Below are positions 54,226-61,653 of a stretch of DNA of 64,000 nucleotides, in pieces. The stretch spans positions 1-64,000 of the forward strand of contig NZ_JAGJEC010000004.1 in assembly GCF_018100785.1 (NCBI RefSeq), read 5' to 3'. Both the position numbers and the translations under genes were made by a program. This DNA comes from Maribacter sp. MMG018 (lineage in GTDB: Bacteria > Bacteroidota > Bacteroidia > Flavobacteriales > Flavobacteriaceae). The notes beneath the pieces were generated by a model that saw only the letters and a program-made list of their open reading frames with translations, was not told the origin of the DNA and ran no database searches. Each line of letters begins with the position of its first letter. Position 1 is the first letter of the stretch.

Positions 54226-54936
54226 TTATTGCCCTATATACAAAGGAATAACATTGTTTTCTTTCTTTCTTGCAGACATGTAAGGCTCCCCTATTTTTCG
54301 ACTCCTAATCTTTTTTGCAGGAGCACCGAAAGCTAAAACATGACTATCAATATTACCTACCACCAAAGAACCGGCGCCTACGACGGTATGATTACCAATA
54401 GATATATCGTTTATCACATTTGAACCCAAACAAATTGCAGAGTATTGTCCTAAGATAAAATTACCTCCCGTACAGGTTTTAGGAGCAAGACTTGAGAAAT
54501 GTTGCATGAAACCGTCATGCCCCAAAGAACAATTGGTATTCAAAATACAGAAATTACCGATTGTAGAGTTTGAATTAACAATTACACCCGCCATTATCAC
54601 GGTACCTGCACCAATCTCCACATCCTTTCCAATTTCGGCACTGGGATGTACAGCTGTTATATAGATAAAATTTGGAGCTATTTTATTAATCCGTTCTACT
54701 ACGGTATTACGCACCCAATTATCTCCTATGGCTACAATGCCACCATAAATATTGTGTTTATCGATAAGGTAAGGTAAATCAATTTCGCTGCCTAAAACAG
54801 TGTATCCATTCACTTTCGTCCCCTTCTTCTTGAATGAATCAATAAAACCTATGACTTTATATTTTCCTTCTTTTTCAATACAGTCTAATACAACACTGCC
54901 GTGACCTGAGGCTCCAAATATTACTACATTATGCAT
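54226..54936 (-). CDS. PglD/NeuD-type sugar O-acyltransferase (hexapeptide repeat)
   Basis: 236 residues from ATG 54936; the open frame extends 16 residues upstream, but MHNVVIFGASGHGSVVLD is the normal start of the Rossmann-type N-domain (about 1-75). Hexapeptide-repeat beta-helix follows (about 90-210: GAGTVIMAGVIVNSNSTIGNF and GNFILGQYSAICLGSNVI). The family transfers an acetyl group from acetyl-CoA to a nucleotide sugar amino group, as in bacillosamine or sialic acid synthesis. A catalytic histidine is plausible in LGHDGFMQHF. Surrounding genes do not form a polysaccharide cluster, so the product is open. Confidence 0.87.
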   Translation of the reverse strand: MHNVVIFGASGHGSVVLDCIEKEGKYKVIGFIDSFKKKGTKVNGYTVLGSEIDLPYLIDKHNIYGGIVAIGDNWVRNTVVERINKIAPNFIYITAVHPSAEIGKDVEIGAGTVIMAGVIVNSNSTIGNFCILNTNCSLGHDGFMQHFSSLAPKTCTGGNFILGQYSAICLGSNVINDISIGNHTVVGAGSLVVGNIDSHVLAFGAPAKKIRSRKIGEPYMSARKKENNVIPLYIGQ

Positions 54937-55194
54937 TTCATCGGGGTTTATGAGCATTTTGTCGATTATTTCAAAGATAGTCAAAGTTCTTACTCTTCAA
55001 AGGAAAAAGAACATTTTTTCAATAAAAATTGTAACCCATATAGAAAATGGAGACAGGTAGAAACAATATTTTCAATTCCCTAAATCCTCTCATAAGTCAA
55101 TAAAAAACAGTACTAAAAAGAAATAAACAAACAAGAAAAAAGCAGAATCGATAAAAGGAAAATTATTCAAAAAACAGTAAAATCGCCAAACAAC

Positions 55195-56079
55195 CTACTT
55201 ATTGTACCCAAAGCGCTTTAATTGCCGACTGTCATTACGCCAATTTTTGTTCACTTTTACGTAGAGTTCTATATGTACCTGTTTGTCAAAAAACTTCTCT
55301 AAATCCTTTCGGGCCTCAACACCTACCTTCTTCAAAGCAGCACCTTTATGACCGATAATAATTCCTTTTTGACTATCTCTTTCCACCATGATCACAGAAC
55401 GGATCCTTATGATCTTCTCGTCTTCTACAAACTCCTCCGTTTCTACCTCAACGGAATATGGAATCTCTTTTTTATAGTACAATAATATCTTCTCTCTAAT
55501 AATCTCGTTCACAAAAAAGCGTTCGGGCTTATCGGTCAATTGATCTTTTGGATAATAAGGGGGCGATACCGGAAGTAATTCTAAAATACGTTCAAAGACA
55601 CCTTTCACATTAAAATTCTGAAGTGCAGAAATAGGGTGAATCTCTACCGTCGGCAACTGATCTTGCCAGTACTGCACCTGCTCCTCCAATAATTCTTGAC
55701 TGGCGCCATCAATCTTATTTAATAGTAACAGTACGGGAATCTTCGAATTTTTAACTTTTTCAAAGAACTTTTCGTCCTTTAGTGCCTTCTCTCCTATTTC
55801 TACCATATATAATAGTACATCGGCATCTTCAAAGGCGGATTTTACAAAATCCATCATCGAAGATTGAAGGTCATATGCGGGTTTTATGATTCCCGGAGTA
55901 TCGGACAATACTACCTGAAAATCATCCCCGTTTACAATGCCCAAAATCCTATGCCTGGTCGTTTGTGCCTTTGAGGTAATAATGGAAAGCCGTTCTCCAA
56001 CGAATGCATTCATTAGTGTAGACTTCCCCACATTGGGGTTACCTATAATATTTACAAAACCAGCTTTATGTTCTTTCAT
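55195..56079 (-). CDS. era: GTPase Era
   Basis: 294 residues. G1 loop GNPNVGKST (about 12-20), DTPGI (about 58-62), NKID (about 122-125), then the KH RNA-binding domain (about 205-294; GHKGAALKKVGVEARKDLEKFF). It binds the 3' end of 16S rRNA and helps assemble the 30S subunit. It overlaps the upstream alanine symporter gene by 14 bases, hence coupled translation. Complete and typical. Confidence 0.98.
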   Translation of the reverse strand: MKEHKAGFVNIIGNPNVGKSTLMNAFVGERLSIITSKAQTTRHRILGIVNGDDFQVVLSDTPGIIKPAYDLQSSMMDFVKSAFEDADVLLYMVEIGEKALKDEKFFEKVKNSKIPVLLLLNKIDGASQELLEEQVQYWQDQLPTVEIHPISALQNFNVKGVFERILELLPVSPPYYPKDQLTDKPERFFVNEIIREKILLYYKKEIPYSVEVETEEFVEDEKIIRIRSVIMVERDSQKGIIIGHKGAALKKVGVEARKDLEKFFDKQVHIELYVKVNKNWRNDSRQLKRFGYNK

Positions 56080-57430
56080 TCTTTAATTTTTCAAAATAAA
56101 TTTTGGCAGCTACATTTACTTTTGGCGCCAGCAACAATACCGCAATCATATTAGGTATCACCATTAGGGCATACGACAGATCAATAAGGTTCTTTACCAA
56201 ATCTAAGGATGCCACCGCTGCAAAAACAATCATTATCACAAAATAAACATTGTACAAACGACCTATTTTCGCATTGGTCAAAAAAGATAAACATTTAACC
56301 CCGTAATACGAATATGTAAACAGTGTGGAAAGTGCAAAAGCACTTACAATTACCATTAACAATTCATCTCCAAAACCGAACAACGTTTTTTGAAACGCAT
56401 TCAAGGTCATTACTATTCCACTTCCATCCTCCAAATACGCACCACTTAAGATAATCACTACCGCGGTAAAGGTACAGACTAAAATGGTATCTATAAAAGG
56501 ACCCAACATAGCGACCAGACCTTCACGTATCGGTTCATCGTTCTTTGATTGCCCATGATACATTGGTGCACTACCCAAACCAGCCTCATTGGAAAACATG
56601 GCCCTACGCACCCCTATGATGACCAAGCCCCAAAAACCTCCTGTTACGAGGGAGTTAAAATTCCAAGCTTCGGTAAGTATCAGTTTTAAGGACGGCAGCA
56701 CCAATGATGCATTCATTACCATTACAACTATTACGGCCACTAAATAAACCATAACCATAAAAGGGACTATGGCCGTTGCTACCTTTGCTATTTTAGAAAG
56801 CCCCCCAAAAATCACAAAAGAACTTATGATGGCAAGTACAAAACCGACCGTTAATTTCCAGTTGTAATCGCTCATTTCAAAAATGGCCACCGAGGGATCA
56901 ACAACACTCATGAAAGTTTCGGTAAATTGATTGGCCGTAAAGACTCCCAAAAAGCCAAAAAGCCCTGCCAAGGCAAAGAAAACAGCCAAAGGTTTATACT
57001 TTTTTCCCAATCCCTTTGTAATATAGAACATAGGCCCTCCTTGTAGTTTCCCTTCAGAATCCTCCCCCCTGAACATTATGGATAGGCTACAAGAATAAAA
57101 TTTGATGCACATGCCAATAAAAGCTGTCATCCAAATCCAAAACACCACTCCGGGCCCACCATCATGAATGGCAATGGCGACACCGGATATATTCCCCAAA
57201 CCGACGGTAGCGGCCACGGCTGCGGACAATGCCTGTAAAGAACTTACATCTCCCTTAGCGTTTTTATCATCGTATTTACCTCTGGTAATAGCTAGTGCAT
57301 GTCTAAAATAACGATAGGGCATTAGCTTGGAATACGCCATCAAAAACAGTCCGCCACCAATTAGTAATACAAACATTGGCCATTCTGTCCCAGAAATTGC
57401 CTTGACCAAAAAATCATTGAATTGCTCCAT
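56066..57430 (-). CDS. alanine/glycine:cation symporter (AGCS family)
   Basis: 454 residues from ATG 57430; the upstream 14-residue extension lacks family similarity. About 11 membrane helices. Family signature VRRAMFSNEAGLGSAPMYHG (about 291-310) and an early SAAVAATVGLGNISGVAIA, both lining the sodium and substrate sites. It imports alanine or glycine with sodium. Overlaps era by 14 bases. Inner membrane. Confidence 0.95.
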   Translation of the reverse strand: MEQFNDFLVKAISGTEWPMFVLLIGGGLFLMAYSKLMPYRYFRHALAITRGKYDDKNAKGDVSSLQALSAAVAATVGLGNISGVAIAIHDGGPGVVFWIWMTAFIGMCIKFYSCSLSIMFRGEDSEGKLQGGPMFYITKGLGKKYKPLAVFFALAGLFGFLGVFTANQFTETFMSVVDPSVAIFEMSDYNWKLTVGFVLAIISSFVIFGGLSKIAKVATAIVPFMVMVYLVAVIVVMVMNASLVLPSLKLILTEAWNFNSLVTGGFWGLVIIGVRRAMFSNEAGLGSAPMYHGQSKNDEPIREGLVAMLGPFIDTILVCTFTAVVIILSGAYLEDGSGIVMTLNAFQKTLFGFGDELLMVIVSAFALSTLFTYSYYGVKCLSFLTNAKIGRLYNVYFVIMIVFAAVASLDLVKNLIDLSYALMVIPNMIAVLLLAPKVNVAAKIYFEKLKNERT

Positions 57431-57543
57431 ATTTCGAAGGTAGATATTTAAAACGAAAATATCACTTTGCATAAAAACGGAGCTACTAAATACCCTTATT
57501 TATTTAATTAAAACATTTTCTTTAAAATCAAGCGTAGGGATAT

Positions 57544-57575
57544 TTGGTTTTTATATTAAAACAATTGTATCTTTG
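57544..57575 (+). promoter_or_regulatory. Bacteroidetes promoter of the initiator tRNA gene
   Basis: TTG at 57544-57546, 21-base spacer, TATCTTTG at 57568-57575, a full match to TTG-N17-23-TAnnTTTG. The tRNA starts 11 bases after the -7 box, the best such promoter in the window. Confidence 0.85.
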
Positions 57576-57585
57576 TCGTCCACAT

Positions 57586-57658
<73 letters not shown>

Positions 57659-57666
57659 CAAAGCTT

Positions 57667-57709
57667 AAAGTAAAGGTCCAGTTTTCACTGGACCTTTACT
57701 TTTTTTTAT
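57667..57709 (+). terminator. terminator of the tRNA gene
   Basis: Stem AAAGTAAAGGTCCAGT / ACTGGACCTTTACTTT, a 16-base perfect stem with TTTC loop and a long T run. Confidence 0.95.
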
Positions 57710-58653
57710 TTTTATAAATAATTATCAGTTTAACAAACACCTCATGTGTACCGTTGGATTGTGAACAAATCTCATTATCATAAGGCCTTTTTGAAACCAT
57801 TATAAAGCAGTTCTATCCTGACATGCTTTCTCTACCAAACTTATTAGAAAGTTCGCCAAAAGTTGATTTTAAATAAAAGGTTAAAGATTAGGGTATAGTG
57901 TTTGAAATTTGGCCAATAATAAGTAATAAAAAATGTCTTGTTCTAATTTGATTGCCCTTGGCACTACCCTAGACACCCCTATTTTCTTTAAGACAAACCC
58001 TAAAACCTAACATTGACACCCCATACCACCCTATCGCCTAACCATGATAGTCTTTAAAAATGGATGATCAACCCTACCGCTTTATATACAAATTTATAAT
58101 ATTTGTGACTGTAAATGGTTTTATAACAAAAGCATGGATTGGTCTGCTTTTTTTGACAACCTACTCAAGATTTTTTTAATAACCAGAAAACTAAAACGGC
58201 ATACTGTAGCCTTCCCTGAAAATAGGACAGTTTAAAATTCAGATTTTCTAACTTTAAATTTTAACTGGCACATAAAAAAAGTAAGTTTACCGAAAGCCAG
58301 ATAGATCATAAAGCCACTGAAAGAGAATGAACGGGGCCGCAAGCTGTTTATCTGAATCATAATTAAAGTTATGACACTCAATGCATCAGAAGATGCTCCC
58401 GCCCAACTTTTAAACATATATATCCTTCTTTACCAATTGCTATTATTTTTTACTTCTGACCCCGATAATAAACTACCATATATATAATAACCAAAAGAAT
58501 TTTCTAATTAAAATGAATAAGGACGGAATTTTCATCCCGTCCTTACCAAAAACAACTAACTCAACAATATTTCTTAATTATATGGCAACAAAGCCTTGCT
58601 GTACTTTTTATATATACTTATATTTTCACCTTGTTTTTTTTAAAAGAAAAAAG
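57710..58653. other. 940-base intergenic region, no convincing gene
   Basis: AT-rich DNA between the tRNA terminator and the polysaccharide utilization locus. Only short frames occur (for example 58232-58417, minus strand, 61 residues, and a 38-residue-type frame from ATG 58059); none has a family pattern, a promoter or a sensible start. A degraded gene is possible. The terminator at 58519 lies near its right end. Confidence 0.6.
58519..58544 (-). terminator. hairpin ending the polysaccharide utilization locus
   Basis: Stem AAGGACGG / CCGTCCTT (58519-58526 with 58537-58544). It lies 110 bases past the glycosidase-like gene on the minus strand; the downstream T content is only moderate. Confidence 0.5.
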
Positions 58654-60090
58654 TTATTCAGTAAATTTTATGGAGTATAGATCAGCATCTTTCATATAAA
58701 TACGCAACCGAACTGGTTTAGACGCTAACTTTTCTAATTTTCCATTCCATAAAACAGTTCTAGAAATTTCATTTCCTATCAAGGAACGTGACTCTTCCAT
58801 AGTAAAGCCAGGAATAGCCCTACCATGTTCATCCTGCATCTCAAATTTAATTTCCCCCGCAGCCGAAGTAGAATAATTAACCTCTAACTTACTACCTGTA
58901 AATGTAAATAGTTTTGTCTCAAACTCCCCCCCGCTATAAGGAGCTGAAATTGAAGTAAAACCATCAATTCTAAGCGAATAACGATTGAGGTTTGCCGTAG
59001 GTTGGGCATAGTTTTGATTCACATATAAAGACATTTCTTCAGGGCTCGTCTGAACTACATTAAGCGCTGGATAGTTCGACCTAGAAACCCAATTATCAAG
59101 ACCAATGCCGGGGTGGATAAATGCCTCCATAAACGTTCGTGTATATTCATTTCCTCCTCTTGAAGTCATAAAAAAAGCGTCTGAACAATCTTTAAAATAT
59201 TTTGGATTTACATCAAACTCTTCAGCCTGTTCCTCTGTCAATACCTGACGCCCCGGCATAAAACGCCCCCCAATAGCAATATAAATATGGGGCGCCCTAT
59301 AATAGGGACTAGTCTGATTGGTGTACAAATGTTCAAGAGGCGTGTCCCCAAAAGTCATTTGTTCAGGTTCAGACCAGTTAATAAAATCTGAAGAAGTAGT
59401 ACGACTAATACTCCTAATTCCCGAATATCCTTCACCAGTCCAAGTTCTGAAATAACAAACATATTTTTTTTCCGATTCAGACCAGAATGCAACATTTTGC
59501 GAATCTAAAATACCCTTGGTAAAAACAGGTTTTTCTTGAATTTTTTCCCAATGAATACCATCAGGAGAGGCATAAGCAATAAGTCCACTAGTCAAAACAC
59601 CTGTCAATGCTTTATACTTTTGATTTGGTTTTGCATTCGGATTTGTATCTAAAAATGGACTGAAGTTATGTGAAAGGGGAGCCGCATTTGCTAAGATTAC
59701 ATTATTATCTAAAGTTCCATCTATTTCAAATAATCTTAAATTGGGCTTTACCCAGTTAATACCATCTTTTGATTCCGCATAACAAGTAACTTCAGCATCA
59801 TTACCATCATTACCAGCTTCACGTACACCACGATAAAATGCCTTATATGTATCTCCATCTTTTATGATGGTAGTATAGGTGCTAAAATTACCTTCCCAAG
59901 GTTTATCAAACTTCAACACCGGCCCTTCATCTACTGGAGTGTGCTTTACAATTTCCAATCCATCAAGTTTTTCGATTAAAAAACTATCAACGAAAATTTC
60001 TCTTCTATCACCTAAATCTATCGGGTTTTGTCCGAAAATAAGCATCGGAAAAATCGAACAAACCAAAATGCTAATTATTCTATTTTTCAT
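58654..60090 (-). CDS. secreted glycosidase-like beta-propeller protein (GH32/GH43-like)
   Basis: 478 residues from ATG 60090; the frame opens further upstream at 60147, but this start gives a signal peptide (ISILVCSIFPMLIFGQ). The mature part starts NPIDLGDRREIFVDSFLIEKLDG and has blades such as DGDTYKAFYRGVREAG, YAESKDGINWVKP, IAYASPDGIHWEKI and TTSSDFINWSEPEQM, a five-bladed-propeller plan as in GH32/GH43/GH117 enzymes. I recall close relatives in Planctomycetes and Bacteroidetes annotated as GH32-like. The acidic catalytic residues cannot be assigned by eye. Encoded 3' of susD in a polysaccharide utilization locus, so it probably acts on a marine polysaccharide. Confidence 0.75.
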   Translation of the reverse strand: MKNRIISILVCSIFPMLIFGQNPIDLGDRREIFVDSFLIEKLDGLEIVKHTPVDEGPVLKFDKPWEGNFSTYTTIIKDGDTYKAFYRGVREAGNDGNDAEVTCYAESKDGINWVKPNLRLFEIDGTLDNNVILANAAPLSHNFSPFLDTNPNAKPNQKYKALTGVLTSGLIAYASPDGIHWEKIQEKPVFTKGILDSQNVAFWSESEKKYVCYFRTWTGEGYSGIRSISRTTSSDFINWSEPEQMTFGDTPLEHLYTNQTSPYYRAPHIYIAIGGRFMPGRQVLTEEQAEEFDVNPKYFKDCSDAFFMTSRGGNEYTRTFMEAFIHPGIGLDNWVSRSNYPALNVVQTSPEEMSLYVNQNYAQPTANLNRYSLRIDGFTSISAPYSGGEFETKLFTFTGSKLEVNYSTSAAGEIKFEMQDEHGRAIPGFTMEESRSLIGNEISRTVLWNGKLEKLASKPVRLRIYMKDADLYSIKFTE

Positions 60091-60150
60091 GAATTTCAAT
60101 TTTAATATATGTGTTTTCTTAAGTTCATAATCAATGACACCCCACATAGT

Positions 60151-61632
60151 CTAATTGTAACCAGGATTTTGTTCTACATTTGGTTCTAAACTCAAAATAT
60201 CTAACCCAATAGGCCACAATAATTTATAGTCATCACCCGGATTATCCCTGAAATAAGGAACTAACTCAGACGTTTTATTAAACCGAACAATATCCCACCA
60301 ATACTTACCCTCATAAAAGAACTCAATAAGCCTTTCATTTAAAATAACACTATCATTTTCTTCTTGGGTCCCATTTACAAAAACATGGTCATCATAGTTA
60401 TCACCAAATGCACGCATTCTTATTTCGTTCATTGGTGTTGATGGATCTTGGCCAAGTGCATTTTGTGCCTCTGCTTTCATTAATAAAACATCGGCGTAGC
60501 GATATATAACAACATCATCTAAAAAATACCTTGCCCCATTTTCAACTAGACCGTTAAATTTAACCTGTAAACAACCATAGAAATCTGTGTATTCCCCAGA
60601 TTCTTCATTCAGAGTATAAAGCTCAACAAATGTGGCATCTTTACGTTGATCTTCCTCTAAGAACTTTGAAATACTTTCATCCGTTAGCGTCCAATAGCTC
60701 GCACCAGCAGGTACTCCCAAAATATCAGCCGCTTCAGGTTCTGCGTCTGGAGGTATGGCATCTATATACATGTTTGCCATAAAAGTTGATTCTGATTCAA
60801 ATTGTTGATTATTACTAGAAAATAATATCTCTTTATTTCCCTTATTATCATAATCAAAAATGCTACTAAAGTCCGATAACAAAGAAACATCACTAGACTC
60901 TATTTCATTTAAAGCATCAAGAGCGATTATAAAATCAGGTTCACCACCATTCATCACCTTTGCTGTCCACAAATATACATCACCCTTCAAAGCATTAACT
61001 GCAGGCTTAGACCATCTGTTTCTACCAGTAGTGAAATCATTATTTTCATAAAAACTCAACGCTTCTTCTATATCTTCTTTAATTAATGTAAATACATCTA
61101 TTACAGGTGAACGTTCTTTGTACAATTCTTCTGGGAAATAACCTTCGGTTGGCTCAGTAAATATAACCGCATCACCCCAAGTTTTCGTAATAACGAAGTA
61201 ACAGAAAGCTCTCATTGAGTATGCCTCGGCAAGGATTTGATTTTTATCCAATTGATTGGAAAACTCAATATCAGGAACATGTTTTATAATTAAATTCGCA
61301 TCATTTATTACTTTGTAAAGCGTTTCCCAACTTGGTCCTGCATCTATTGCATCCAAGGTGTTTTGGAAAATCCTAACATTTGTATAATCATTCCCAATGG
61401 ATTGCTGCATACTTTGACTTCTAGCTTCTCCCCATAAAAATAGATTCCTATTTGTTACATCTCTAAAGCGATCATACATTCCATACAAACCTCCCTGGGC
61501 ATCATCTTCAGTTTGCCAAAATGCCGTAGCAGATATAGTACTAACCGGCTCTAAATCTAAGGTATCATTACAAGATGTTAATTGAATGATTATAACGGGC
61601 AGCCAAATAAATATTTTATTTAATTTTTTCAT
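60151..61632 (-). CDS. SusD/RagB-family outer-membrane lipoprotein
   Basis: 493 residues. Lipid cysteine at Cys21 (IIIQLTSC) then NDTLDLEPVSTISATAFWQTEDDA, the standard opening of the SusD family with its first helix. Late signature LNERLIEFFYEGKYWWDIVRF (here ILNERLIEFFYEG) is the RagB hallmark, and the protein ends EQNPGYN as many SusD proteins do. It lies 22 bases after susC and 60 bases before the glycosidase-like gene, one operon. It binds glycan for the SusC partner. Confidence 0.95.
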   Translation of the reverse strand: MKKLNKIFIWLPVIIIQLTSCNDTLDLEPVSTISATAFWQTEDDAQGGLYGMYDRFRDVTNRNLFLWGEARSQSMQQSIGNDYTNVRIFQNTLDAIDAGPSWETLYKVINDANLIIKHVPDIEFSNQLDKNQILAEAYSMRAFCYFVITKTWGDAVIFTEPTEGYFPEELYKERSPVIDVFTLIKEDIEEALSFYENNDFTTGRNRWSKPAVNALKGDVYLWTAKVMNGGEPDFIIALDALNEIESSDVSLLSDFSSIFDYDNKGNKEILFSSNNQQFESESTFMANMYIDAIPPDAEPEAADILGVPAGASYWTLTDESISKFLEEDQRKDATFVELYTLNEESGEYTDFYGCLQVKFNGLVENGARYFLDDVVIYRYADVLLMKAEAQNALGQDPSTPMNEIRMRAFGDNYDDHVFVNGTQEENDSVILNERLIEFFYEGKYWWDIVRFNKTSELVPYFRDNPGDDYKLLWPIGLDILSLEPNVEQNPGYN

Positions 61633-61653
61633 CGTAGATATTTTAAAATTGAT

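Noticed and set aside
58232-58417. 61-residue open frame on the minus strand
   Set aside because: No family pattern, no promoter, no partner; it may be part of a degraded gene but cannot be supported.
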